This document shows, piece by piece, positions 55,629 through 64,000 of a stretch of DNA of 64,000 bases. Under the pieces are notes generated by a model. The model saw nothing but the letters and a program-made list of their open reading frames with translations, was not told where the DNA came from and searched no databases. Numbering within the stretch: position 1 is the first letter of the stretch; each line of letters starts with the position of its first letter. The translations under genes were made by a program, and so were the position numbers. Where the stretch lies: positions 1,798,001 to 1,862,000 of the forward strand of contig NZ_LR134283.1 of assembly GCF_900636475.1 (NCBI RefSeq), in the 5' to 3' direction. Origin of the DNA: Streptococcus anginosus (GTDB lineage Bacteria; Bacillota; Bacilli; Lactobacillales; Streptococcaceae).

Positions 55629-55693
55629 CTTTCTAAACAGTTTACTTGTTAGGGTGAATTTGATAAGATAACACTAAAGAAGGAGTAAAGATA

Positions 55694-56740
55694 ATGGTGG
55701 AAGTACAGTATTCAGAACAAGCAAGTGATTTAATGGAGCAGTTTTCTCTATCTACTCTGATACAGGATAGAAGAGAGACTATCGAAAGTTTTAGCGGCAA
55801 AGAGCGTGAGCTTTTTAAAGATGTTCTTCCTGTGATGGAGGAGCTTCGCCTTTTGTTTCAACCTTATAAGGAAAAAATGGAAACTTATTATTTGACTGGT
55901 TATGGAATCACCTTGCTACAAAGTTGCTATTTGGAGATGGTAGATAAGGGGCTGACGCCCAAATCTGTTGAAGCGGTACATGCCTACTGTTTGCAGCTAG
56001 ATGCCGAAGCGATAAGAGAACAGTTAAAAGGTCTCTTAAACACAGGTCCTGAGCACATGGCTAAAAGTGGAGATTTTTGGGATTATTTAGAAGCATCATC
56101 TATTAAATCAGAAACTAAGTGGTATTTCAGTCAATTTTATCGGAAGCCACTTGAAGCTATGAAAGAGTTAATAGAGTTGTCTCGGGAACTTATTCCGCTT
56201 TACCAGCCTTACTTGGAAAAAAGTACTGCCGAACGTAGAGCTTATGCGGCATCCTTTTCATTGGAGGATACCATTACAGAGTCTGCTAGTCTGTCTCATT
56301 TTGATTGGAATTTTAAAGAAAATCAATTTATTAGGCTTTATGTTGTCAGTCCATGGGTGGTGCAGTTTTTATCTTACTTCAGTGAAACAGAACCGAAAGA
56401 GAGTCATTATTTTATCGTTTCTTGTCGCATTGATCAACTACTTAAAAGCGGAACAGAACTGGATATGGATACGTTTGCCGCAGTTCTCAAGGTACTTAGT
56501 GACAGCACACGCTATAATGTTATGGTAGAATTAGCTAAACCGTATGCTAAGAGCAAACGGATTGCTGAAGAGTTAGATATTACTGGAGCAGCGGTTTCTT
56601 TTCATACTCAAAAGCTCATCAATGTAAAACTCCTACTTTTTAATCGTGACCATAAAGATGTGAAATATGATGTAAATAAAAGTTTACTTAGAGAAATCAT
56701 TGCCAAGCTGACTAGTGACTTTGGCTTGGAAGAAAAGTGA
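55694..56740 (+). CDS. ArsR-like helix-turn-helix regulator
   Basis: 348 residues, long for this class. The C-terminal 90 residues carry the winged helix: VLSDSTRYNVMVELAKPYAK then IAEELDITGAAVSFHTQKLI. The N-terminal 250 residues are a helical domain without a recognised motif, perhaps ligand-binding. No metal-binding ELCVCDL motif. Likely controls the MFS gene just upstream. Confidence 0.75.
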   Translation: MVEVQYSEQASDLMEQFSLSTLIQDRRETIESFSGKERELFKDVLPVMEELRLLFQPYKEKMETYYLTGYGITLLQSCYLEMVDKGLTPKSVEAVHAYCLQLDAEAIREQLKGLLNTGPEHMAKSGDFWDYLEASSIKSETKWYFSQFYRKPLEAMKELIELSRELIPLYQPYLEKSTAERRAYAASFSLEDTITESASLSHFDWNFKENQFIRLYVVSPWVVQFLSYFSETEPKESHYFIVSCRIDQLLKSGTELDMDTFAAVLKVLSDSTRYNVMVELAKPYAKSKRIAEELDITGAAVSFHTQKLINVKLLLFNRDHKDVKYDVNKSLLREIIAKLTSDFGLEEK

Positions 56741-56769
56741 ACAGAAAGATCTTTGGATTAGTTACAGAC

Positions 56770-56803
56770 GAAAAAGTCCACTTAGAATTTCTAAGCGGAT
56801 TTT
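56770..56803. terminator. Bidirectional terminator between the ArsR-like gene and pepF
   Basis: AAAAGTCCACTTAG / CTAAGCGGATTTTT stem with two mismatches; A and T runs on both sides serve the convergent genes. Confidence 0.8.
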
Positions 56804-56816
56804 TGAGTAGTTTCTG

Positions 56817-58616
56817 TTATTCTTCCAATTCTTTACTGTATTCAATAATCTGATCAACTGTGTCTGACAAGAATTGAATGGTATCACGGAGTGGTTTATC
56901 AGTAGAGATATCCGCACCAATGATGCGAGCTGATTCAAGAGGCGTTTTGCTTCCGCCAGATTTGAGGAAGTTGAGCCAATCGCGAGCACCATTTTCATTA
57001 TTTTTCAAATGGAGATAGCCAGCAGTCGAGATGACGAGACCTGCGGAATAGGTATAACTATATAGTCCCATGTAATAATGACTTTGCCGCATCCAAGTGA
57101 GTGCAGCATCGTCATCAATTTCCACCGCATCACCCCAGAATTCGGTCAGAACCTCTTTCATAATGCTATTGAGCTTATTGGCACCAAAGGTTTCGCCTGC
57201 TTCAATCAGATTGTAAACCCGACGTTGGAAAGCGGCTTCTAGGAGGTGAGTGATGAAGTTATGGAAGTAGGTGTCAGTTAAGCGATGCGCAAGAGCAAAA
57301 CGTTTTTGGCGTGGATTGTCAAATTGATGCTCTAAATAGTCGCTAAGCAGCAGCTCATTAAAAGTAGAAGGAGCTTCTACATAATAAGTTGACATGTGGG
57401 TGTTAAAGTAGCTTTGGCTATTGTCAGAGAAGATAAATTGCCCAGAGTGACCAATTTCGTGAATTAGAGTATATACATCACTCATGCGATCAGTCCAGCT
57501 CATGAGAACGTACGGGTGCACACGATAAGGGTCGGTCGCATAACCACCGGAGTCCTTACCGGCATTAGCTGCAAAATCCACCCAACGTTCTTTTTGATAA
57601 TTGGCAATTTCGCGCGTGTATTCTTCTCCAAGCGGAGCAACTGATTTCATCACTAAGTCGTAAGCGTCATCAATAGTGACATCAGGATTGAGTGCGCTGT
57701 CCAAGTCCAATTTCCAATCTGCAAAGGTCATTTTTTCAAGACCGTTGATTTTAGCAACGTGTTTGAGGAACTTTTGTGCAACAGGTGCAAATTCAGTCAT
57801 GATGAGGTCAATCTGCCGGTCAAACATAGAACGGTCTACCTCTTGCTCAGCCAAAAGATAGTCAAAGACAGAGTCATATCCCCGCATATCAGCAATCAGT
57901 TTTTCAGATTTTACTTGAGCCAGATAAGCTGCAGCAGCGGTATGCTGATGTTTACGAAGTCCAGCTGAGAAAGAACGGAAAGACTTTTCACGGACTTGAG
58001 CATTTTCGTGATTTTGGTAGAAATTTTCGTAGCTGATAAAGCTATTCTTATAAACTTTTCCGTCTACTTCAAAATCCTCCATGGCAAAATCACCTGCCCT
58101 CATTTTGGTGTAAATGTCTTGTGGGCTGTAAAAAACTTCACTAAGATTTGTCAGAGCCTTTTCGACATCAGCACCTAAATAGTGAGCTTTTTGAATTTTT
58201 GCTTGACGAATTGCAGCAGTCAAATGCGGTAGTTGTCCGAGACGGTCGAGTACTTTTTCATCGGCATTTACCAAAGCTGCGTCAAAGAAGCTAAGCGCAA
58301 CGCTGGCTTCTGTTTCAAAATCTGTACCAGCTTGCGCAATCTGTGCAAAGCTTTCATCACCGTAATCCGTTGTTTGCGGCATAAAGCTGTAGTTGCCAAT
58401 ATGGCTTCTTTGGATGTAGATTTGCTCCAACTCAGCGAAGGCTTTTTCAAAATCCTCGAAAGTATGGAGGTTATCCTTATAATCACGTGTGAATTGGTTA
58501 ATGTCCTCGCGTGTTTTTTCAATCGCACGCAAGAAATCCTCTCGGTCTTGATAGAGGGCTGTTAAGTCCCACAGTTCATTTTCTGGAAATTCAGAACGTT
58601 GTTTTTGTTCAACCAT
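56817..58616 (-). CDS. pepF: Oligoendopeptidase F (M3B)
   Basis: 599 residues from ATG 58614-58616 (AGGAGA upstream); a longer frame to 58688 lacks support. Zinc motif LIHEIGHSGQ with the downstream Glu in ESARIIG-type context. Cytoplasmic oligopeptidase acting on 7-17-residue peptides. Convergent with the ArsR-like gene; upstream region is shared with the pnp leader. Confidence 0.93.
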   Translation of the reverse strand: MVEQKQRSEFPENELWDLTALYQDREDFLRAIEKTREDINQFTRDYKDNLHTFEDFEKAFAELEQIYIQRSHIGNYSFMPQTTDYGDESFAQIAQAGTDFETEASVALSFFDAALVNADEKVLDRLGQLPHLTAAIRQAKIQKAHYLGADVEKALTNLSEVFYSPQDIYTKMRAGDFAMEDFEVDGKVYKNSFISYENFYQNHENAQVREKSFRSFSAGLRKHQHTAAAAYLAQVKSEKLIADMRGYDSVFDYLLAEQEVDRSMFDRQIDLIMTEFAPVAQKFLKHVAKINGLEKMTFADWKLDLDSALNPDVTIDDAYDLVMKSVAPLGEEYTREIANYQKERWVDFAANAGKDSGGYATDPYRVHPYVLMSWTDRMSDVYTLIHEIGHSGQFIFSDNSQSYFNTHMSTYYVEAPSTFNELLLSDYLEHQFDNPRQKRFALAHRLTDTYFHNFITHLLEAAFQRRVYNLIEAGETFGANKLNSIMKEVLTEFWGDAVEIDDDAALTWMRQSHYYMGLYSYTYSAGLVISTAGYLHLKNNENGARDWLNFLKSGGSKTPLESARIIGADISTDKPLRDTIQFLSDTVDQIIEYSKELEE

Positions 58617-58772
58617 AAATCTATTTCTCCTTGTCATTAACTTTCTTCTAGTATAGCAGAAAAACGCAATAAATAGACAGCATTTCAAAAATTATCGCTA
58701 AATTCTCAAAAATTCTTGGTAAAAAGCTGTTTTAAGGCTTTTTCTTTTAGTTGAAAATATGATAAAATAAGG

Positions 58773-59025
58773 TTTATACGTGCTTGATACAAAGATGAGG
58801 ATTTAAAGGCTTATTGGAGACAATCCTTGTTTATTTCAAAAGTACAGCAGATGAACATTGTGAGCGTTTAACGAGATTTGCGACAGGAACTTGTTAAATC
58901 AATACTATTTGGCAAGAGGCTTTGACTTAGCAAGGTATTTAGCGATTAGTGTAAATGGATTAGGTACTAAGTACCAATCAATTTTAATGCTTTATATCTT
59001 GATCTTTGTAGGCAAGACGTATAAA
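58773..59025 (+). ncRNA. Structured leader of pnp closed by a 22-bp long-range stem
   Basis: TTTATACGT (58773-58781) pairs with ACGTATAAA (59017-59025), CTTG (58783-58786) with CAAG (59013-59016), and TACAAAGAT (58788-58796) with ATCTTTGTA (59002-59010). Inside: AGGATT/AATCCT (58798-58803, 58822-58827), TTTAACGAG/CTTGTTAAA (58867-58875, 58890-58898; one G-T) and GATT-A-GGTAC/GTACC-AATC (58958-58979). No coding region. It fills most of the space before pnp. Likely an RNase III-type autoregulatory leader; a MITE is the alternative. Confidence 0.65.
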
Positions 59026-59064
59026 AAAATTAGAAATTGAGCATAAGCTCAACGAGGGATATAT

Positions 59065-61245
59065 ATGACAAAGCAAGTATTTAAAACTACTTTTGCTGGT
59101 AAAGACTTGGTAGTTGAAACAGGTCAAGTGGCGAAGCAAGTGAATGGTAGCGTAGTGGTGCGCTATGGTGAAAGTACCGTTCTGACAGCAGCCGTCATGT
59201 CAAAGAAAATGGCGACTGGTGATTTCTTCCCACTTCAAGTCAATTATGAAGAAAAGATGTATGCAGCTGGGAAATACCCTGGTGGATTTAACAAGCGTGA
59301 AGGTCGTCCTTCAACGGATGCGACTTTGACAGCTCGCTTGATTGACCGTCCGATTCGTCCCATGTTTGCGGACGGTTTCCGCAATGAAGTTCAGGTTATC
59401 AATACCGTTCTTTCTTATGATGCGGATGCTTCAGCACCTATGGCAGCTATGTTTGGTTCATCTCTTGCGTTATCAATCTCAGATATTCCTTTTAATGGTC
59501 CAATTGCTGGTGTGCAGGTTGGCTATGTCAATGGAGAATTGGTCATCAATCCAAGTCAAGAACAAAAAGAAGCTTCGTTATTGGAATTAACCGTTGCAGG
59601 AACTAAAGAAGCGATTAACATGGTGGAATCTGGTGCCAAAGAATTATCAGAAGAGCTGATGCTGGAAGCCCTTTTGAAAGGTCATGAAGCAGTGAAGGAA
59701 TTGATTGCTTTCCAAGAAGAAATCGTAGCAGCCGTCGGAAAAGAAAAAGCAGAAGTTGAGCTTCTTCGTGTGGATGAAGAATTGCAAACAGAAATTGTAG
59801 CCGGCTATAATGCTGATCTTCAAAAAGCCGTTCAGGTAGAAGAAAAATTAGCTCGTGAAGCCGCAACGCAAGCAGTCAAAGACGAAGTAATAGCCCTTTA
59901 CGAAGAAAAATATGCTGACCACGAAGAATTTGACCGCATCATGCGTGATGTGGCTGAAATTTTAGAGCAAATGGAACATGCAGAAGTACGGCGTTTAATT
60001 ACTGAGGACAAGATTCGTCCAGATGGTCGTAAGGTAGATGAAATTCGTCCATTGGATGCTGAAATTGACTATCTGCCGCGCGTGCATGGCTCTGGTCTCT
60101 TTACTCGTGGGCAAACGCAGGCTTTATCTGTCTTGACCTTGGCACCGATGGGCGAAACACAAATCGTTGACGGTTTGGATCCAGAATACAAGAAACGCTT
60201 TATGCACCATTATAATTTCCCACAATATTCTGTAGGAGAAACGGGACGCTATGGAGCACCTGGTCGTCGGGAAATCGGTCATGGAGCCCTCGGCGAACGT
60301 GCGCTTGCGCAAGTATTACCAAGTTTGGAAGAGTTTCCTTATGCTATCCGCTTGGTGGCAGAAGTCCTCGAATCAAATGGTTCCTCTTCACAGGCCTCGA
60401 TTTGTGCTGGGACGCTGGCTCTCATGGCTGGTGGGGTACCAATTAAAGCACCTGTAGCCGGAATTGCTATGGGGCTCATTTCAGATGGTAGCAATTACAC
60501 GATTTTAACAGATATTCAAGGCTTAGAAGATCATTTCGGAGATATGGATTTCAAGGTGGCTGGTACACGTGAAGGAATTACTGCTCTTCAAATGGATATC
60601 AAGATTGAAGGAATTACTGCTGAAATCTTGCAAGAAGCATTGGCTCAAGCTAAAAAAGCACGTTTTGAAATTTTAGATTTGATTGAACGTACAATTCCAG
60701 CTCCTCGTCCAGAACTCGCTCCAACCGCTCCAAAAATTGATACCATCAAGATTGATGTTGATAAAATTAAGATTGTCATCGGTAAAGGCGGTGAAACGAT
60801 TGACAAGATTATCGCAGAAACAGGTGTCAAGATTGACATTGACGAAGAAGGAAATGTTTCTATTTACTCTAGCGATCAAGATGCGATTAACCGTGCCAAA
60901 GAAATCATTACAGCTCTTGTGCGTGAAGCAAAAGTAGATGAAGTTTACCATGCAAAAGTGGTTCGGATTGAGAAATTCGGTGCTTTTGTCAATCTCTTTG
61001 ACAAGACAGATGCCTTGGTGCACATCTCAGAAATGGCTTGGACGCGTACCAATAAGGTTGAAGATTTGGTACAACTTGGTGATGAAGTGGATGTCAAAGT
61101 CATTAAGATTGATGAAAAAGGTCGTGTGGATGCTTCTATGAAAGCATTGCTTCCACGTCCTCCTAAAGAAGAGAAAGCAAAAAAACATCATCATAAAACA
61201 CATAAAGAGCATAAAGCTGTTCAAGAAGAAAAGGCGCAAGACTAG
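59065..61245 (+). CDS. pnp: Polyribonucleotide nucleotidyltransferase (PNPase)
   Basis: 726 residues. Two RNase PH domains separated by an all-alpha linker, KH domain ([18 protein letters not shown], about residues 565-582), S1 domain ([19 protein letters not shown]), and a C-terminal tail rich in Lys and His ([12 protein letters not shown]). Phosphorolytic 3'-5' exoribonuclease. Ribosome site CGAGGG is fair. The leader is unusually long and structured. Confidence 0.96.
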   Translation: MTKQVFKTTFAGKDLVVETGQVAKQVNGSVVVRYGESTVLTAAVMSKKMATGDFFPLQVNYEEKMYAAGKYPGGFNKREGRPSTDATLTARLIDRPIRPMFADGFRNEVQVINTVLSYDADASAPMAAMFGSSLALSISDIPFNGPIAGVQVGYVNGELVINPSQEQKEASLLELTVAGTKEAINMVESGAKELSEELMLEALLKGHEAVKELIAFQEEIVAAVGKEKAEVELLRVDEELQTEIVAGYNADLQKAVQVEEKLAREAATQAVKDEVIALYEEKYADHEEFDRIMRDVAEILEQMEHAEVRRLITEDKIRPDGRKVDEIRPLDAEIDYLPRVHGSGLFTRGQTQALSVLTLAPMGETQIVDGLDPEYKKRFMHHYNFPQYSVGETGRYGAPGRREIGHGALGERALAQVLPSLEEFPYAIRLVAEVLESNGSSSQASICAGTLALMAGGVPIKAPVAGIAMGLISDGSNYTILTDIQGLEDHFGDMDFKVAGTREGITALQMDIKIEGITAEILQEALAQAKKARFEILDLIERTIPAPRPELAPTAPKIDTIKIDVDKIKIVIGKGGETIDKIIAETGVKIDIDEEGNVSIYSSDQDAINRAKEIITALVREAKVDEVYHAKVVRIEKFGAFVNLFDKTDALVHISEMAWTRTNKVEDLVQLGDEVDVKVIKIDEKGRVDASMKALLPRPPKEEKAKKHHHKTHKEHKAVQEEKAQD

Positions 61246-61294
61246 ACAGGTTGCTAAGTGTTTGCCTTCAGTCTAAAGCTAGAAAGGAGTCATC

Positions 61295-61879
61295 ATGGGT
61301 TGGTGGAAAGAGACGATAGATATTGTGAAAGAAAATGATCCGGCAGCCCGCTCCTCACTTGAGGTGCTGTTGACTTATCCTGGGATTAAGGCTTTGGCTG
61401 CTCACCGACTTTCTCACTTTCTGTGGAATCATGGATGCAAACTTTTAGCTCGGATGCACAGTCAATTTTGGCGCTTTTGGACTCAGATTGAGATTCATCC
61501 GGGGGCACAGATTGCTTCAGGTGTCTTTATTGACCACGGGAATGGTTTAGTGATTGGCGAGACGGCCATTGTAGAAAAAGGAGTGATGCTCTATCATGGT
61601 GTCACTCTTGGAGGCACAGGGAAAGATTGTGGGAAACGTCATCCGACAGTTCGTCAAGGTGCGCTTATTTCAGCTCATGCGCAGCTAATTGGTCCGATTG
61701 AAATTGGTGAAAATGCCAAAGTCGGAGCGGGTGCGGTTGTGGTAGCAGATGTGCCAAGTGATGTGACTGTTGTTGGGATTCCAGCTAAAATTGTCCGAGT
61801 TCACGGGCAAAAAGATGCTCCAACGATTAAGAATTTAGAAGAAATCCGCGAAGAAAGTTATTATTCATCTAAGTTGTAG
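61295..61879 (+). CDS. cysE: Serine O-acetyltransferase CysE
   Basis: 194 residues. N-terminal helical domain, then left-handed beta-helix hexapeptide repeats with IDHGNGLVIGETA and YHGVTLGGTGKD. Makes O-acetylserine for cysteine synthesis. Short streptococcal form. Ribosome site GAAAGGAG. 49 bases after pnp, probably same transcript; cysS follows. Confidence 0.93.
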   Translation: MGWWKETIDIVKENDPAARSSLEVLLTYPGIKALAAHRLSHFLWNHGCKLLARMHSQFWRFWTQIEIHPGAQIASGVFIDHGNGLVIGETAIVEKGVMLYHGVTLGGTGKDCGKRHPTVRQGALISAHAQLIGPIEIGENAKVGAGAVVVADVPSDVTVVGIPAKIVRVHGQKDAPTIKNLEEIREESYYSSKL

Positions 61880-61949
61880 ATACTATTCTCAAAAATAGCA
61901 CTTGAACCAAAAGTTAGTTTCCACTTAACAGAAAGAATGAAGTTAGAAT

Positions 61950-63293
61950 ATGATCAAAATTTATGATACTATGACCCGCAGTCTGCGTAAATTTGTCCCT
62001 CTGGAAGAGGGCAAGGTCAAGATGTATGTCTGCGGGCCGACCGTTTATAACTATATCCATGTCGGCAATGCTCGCTCCACCGTTGCTTTTGACACGATTC
62101 GGCGCTATTTTGAGTATCGTGGGTATGAGGTGGCTTATATTTCCAATTTCACCGATGTGGATGATAAAATTATCAATCGAGCTAAGGAAGAGGGGATCAC
62201 ACCTCAGGAAGTGGCAGACAAGTACATTGCGGCTTTTCGGGAAGATGTGACGACGCTGGGGGTTCAACCAGCTACCCAGCACCCGCGCGTAGTGGACTAC
62301 ATGATGGACATCATTGATTTTGTGCAGGTCTTGGTGGATAAAGGATTTGCCTATGAGTCAGAGGGGGATATTTACTTTCGGGTTGAAAAGTCCTCTAATT
62401 ACGCTAAGTTAGCCAATAAAACCCTAGCAGACTTAGAGCTTGGAGCTTCTGGTCGGACAGATGAAGAAACGGCCCGCAAGGAAAATCCAGTTGACTTTGC
62501 TCTTTGGAAGGCTGCTAAGCCCGGTGAAATCTTCTGGGATAGCCCTTGGGGACCTGGTCGTCCAGGCTGGCATATCGAATGTTCCGTCATGGCGACAGAA
62601 ATTCTGGGAGATACGATTGATATTCATGGCGGTGGAGCTGATTTAGAATTTCCGCACCATACTAATGAAATCGCTCAATCAGAAGCTAAAACTGGAAAGA
62701 CCTTTGCCAACTACTGGATGCATAATGGCTTTGTCAATATTGATGATGTCAAAATGTCTAAGTCTCTGGGGAACTTCATTACCGTCCACGATGCCCTTAA
62801 AACAATTGACGGACAAGTCTTGCGTTTCTTTTTTGCGACTCAGCACTACCGCAAGCCTATCAATTTTACAGAAAAAGCCGTTCACGATGCGGAAGTGAAT
62901 CTAAAATATCTGAAAAATACTTACGAGCAACCCTTTACGGGAACGGTCAATTTGACAGAATTGCAGGTTTTTCTGGATAAATTTACAGCTGCTATGGACG
63001 AAGATTTCAATGCAGCAAATGGCATTACAGTCGTTTTTGAACTGGCTAAGTGGATTAATTCTGGTCATTACAGTCAAGAAGTAAAAACAGCTTTTGCTGA
63101 GCTTCTGCAAGTTTTTGGTATTGTCTTTACAGAAGAGGTACTGGATGCGGATATTGAAGCCTTGATTGAGCAGCGCCAAGCTGCGCGTGCTGCCAAGGAC
63201 TTTGCAACAGCTGATAAAATCCGTGATGAATTGGCAGCTAAAGGGATCAAGCTTTTAGATACCAAAGACGGAGTGAGGTGGATCCGTGATTGA
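61950..63293 (+). CDS. cysS: Cysteinyl-tRNA synthetase
   Basis: 447 residues. MYVCGPTVYNYIHVGNARS holds the zinc Cys and HIGH-type HVGN motif; zinc ligands recur in WHIECS and HHTNE; KMSKSLGN is complete. Charges tRNA-Cys. Overlaps mrnC by 8 bases. The 70-base gap to cysE is too short for a T-box. Confidence 0.96.
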   Translation: MIKIYDTMTRSLRKFVPLEEGKVKMYVCGPTVYNYIHVGNARSTVAFDTIRRYFEYRGYEVAYISNFTDVDDKIINRAKEEGITPQEVADKYIAAFREDVTTLGVQPATQHPRVVDYMMDIIDFVQVLVDKGFAYESEGDIYFRVEKSSNYAKLANKTLADLELGASGRTDEETARKENPVDFALWKAAKPGEIFWDSPWGPGRPGWHIECSVMATEILGDTIDIHGGGADLEFPHHTNEIAQSEAKTGKTFANYWMHNGFVNIDDVKMSKSLGNFITVHDALKTIDGQVLRFFFATQHYRKPINFTEKAVHDAEVNLKYLKNTYEQPFTGTVNLTELQVFLDKFTAAMDEDFNAANGITVVFELAKWINSGHYSQEVKTAFAELLQVFGIVFTEEVLDADIEALIEQRQAARAAKDFATADKIRDELAAKGIKLLDTKDGVRWIRD

Positions 63294-63690
63294 TGTCAAT
63301 CTTATAAATGGTATTGCCTTGGCTTTTGAAGGCGATGCTATCTACTCAACTTATATCCGTCGTCACTTGATTTTCCAGGGCTTGACAAAACCGAACCAGT
63401 TACACAGAGAAGCAACCAAGTATGTGTCGGCTCGTGCGCAAGCTAATCTCATTTCGCAAATGTTGGAAGAAAAAATTCTGACAGAAAAGGAAGAAGACAT
63501 TTATAAGCGTGGACGCAATGCCAATAGCCATACTAAAGCTAAAAACGCAGATATTGTAACCTATCGTATGTCGACAGGTTTTGAAGCCGTTCTGGGATAT
63601 TTACACATGACCGATCAAATCAAGCGTTTAGAAGAGCTGATTGATTGGTGTATTGTAAGAGTGGAGGGCGCACATCATGACAAAAACTGA
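63286..63690 (+). CDS. mrnC: Mini-ribonuclease III
   Basis: 134 residues from GTG 63286. RNase III catalytic domain without a dsRNA-binding domain: GIALAFEGDAIYSTYIRRHL and GRNANSHTKAKNADIVTYRMSTGFEAVLGYL. Trims 23S rRNA ends in Firmicutes. Coupled to cysS and to the next gene by overlaps. Confidence 0.93.
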   Translation: MIDVNLINGIALAFEGDAIYSTYIRRHLIFQGLTKPNQLHREATKYVSARAQANLISQMLEEKILTEKEEDIYKRGRNANSHTKAKNADIVTYRMSTGFEAVLGYLHMTDQIKRLEELIDWCIVRVEGAHHDKN

Positions 63691-64000
63691 TCTTTTAGAA
63701 TGGTTCCCTCAAGGGAGGCTTCAATCCAATCCAAATGCAAAAGAGGGTGAAGTGGCAATTCCCATTTCAAGTAATCAATGCTTGTTATTAAAAAGAAGCA
63801 GTCTGACAGAGCGAGAGCAAGAGCTCATTTCTTTACTGCTTGGGCAAGACTCTGCATTTGATGGTGGACCTTGGTATGATTATTTGGTTCATAACCGTGG
63901 CAAAATGCCTCAAAACGTTCAAAAGCTACAGTTCGTCCATTGTCATTTATTCCATTATGAAAATGAAACAATTGGGTCTTGGTTGGAAATGATGCGAACC
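63677..64000 (+). CDS. Unknown protein (partial, N-terminus)
   Basis: 108 codons from ATG 63677 to the right edge, overlapping mrnC by 14 bases. Begins MTKTDLLEWFPQGRLQSNPN and continues soluble and mixed charged, without signal peptide. I do not recognise the family; proteins of this kind after mrnC in streptococci are sometimes annotated as helix-turn-helix or PucR-like regulators, which I cannot confirm here. Confidence 0.6.
   Translation, partial: MTKTDLLEWFPQGRLQSNPNAKEGEVAIPISSNQCLLLKRSSLTEREQELISLLLGQDSAFDGGPWYDYLVHNRGKMPQNVQKLQFVHCHLFHYENETIGSWLEMMRT

Noticed and set aside
61880..61949. Possible T-box before cysS
   Set aside because: The gap is 70 bases and has no T-box motif or terminator.

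Overview
The window is chromosomal DNA of a low-GC Gram-positive coccus, almost certainly a viridans-type Streptococcus. The evidence is a PolC-type replicase, a LevQRST-like sugar-sensing cluster beside a levDEFGX-type PTS, an LPXTG-anchored pullulanase with a YSIRK-like signal peptide, a Sca/Psa-type metal ABC operon, a ComX-type box before ssbB, and 6S RNA next to rarA. The anginosus group is my best guess at species level, but it rests on memory of gene content and not on a comparison.

Layout. 1-2045: 5' end of pepA (minus strand), then DUF4651 protein, thioredoxin-like protein, ytpR, and a competence-type ssb. 2338-9768: a membrane-anchored sugar-binding protein, histidine kinase, response regulator and second binding protein, followed by a mannose-family PTS with repeated palindromes and a cre site at its promoter. 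9820-11883: groES-groEL with both a CtsR-like box and a perfect CIRCE. 11884-12569: an integrase remnant and hairpin-rich repeat DNA. 12570-14886: queH, a deoxynucleoside kinase behind two NrdR-like boxes, and an HD hydrolase. 14916-16355: a broken IS3-family element. 16402-18757 (minus): HdeD-like protein, tRNA-Lys, 6S RNA, rarA. 18859-25231: DUF3013, NUDIX, GNAT, prmA, rsmE, a 48-residue membrane protein, relA, dtd. 25354-28689 (minus): DtxR-type regulator and a manganese-type ABC transporter; pepO is divergent.

30791-32039 holds a second broken IS3-family element with a 3-bp target duplication. Then come leuS, a HAD phosphatase with a LacI-type regulator that carries two compensating frameshifts, a TetR regulator beside a truncated oxidoreductase, a flavodoxin, the pullulanase, a class C acid phosphatase and polC. 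From 48 kb: two small membrane proteins, def, a gene cut off by an internally deleted ISL3-family element, an MFS pump, rsuA, rpsO, DUF4649, thioredoxin, an MFS/ArsR-like pair, pepF (minus), pnp with a long structured leader, cysE, cysS, mrnC and the start of one more gene.

The content is mostly core streptococcal housekeeping: protein quality control, RNA processing (pnp, mrnC, rpsO, 6S), tRNA charging (leuS, cysS), the stringent response and peptidases. Two carbohydrate-uptake modules under CcpA-type control are embedded in it. Mobile DNA is limited to decayed elements, and both IS3 copies sit inside what look like transcription terminators. No CRISPR array, prophage or defence island was found. 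The observations most worth follow-up are the approximately 290-nt pnp leader closed by a 22-bp long-range stem (58773-59025), the tandem NrdR-like boxes on the deoxynucleoside kinase promoter, the doubly frameshifted LacI regulator, the tandem TTGTAA dyads at 48.0 kb, and the interleaved stems before rpsO.
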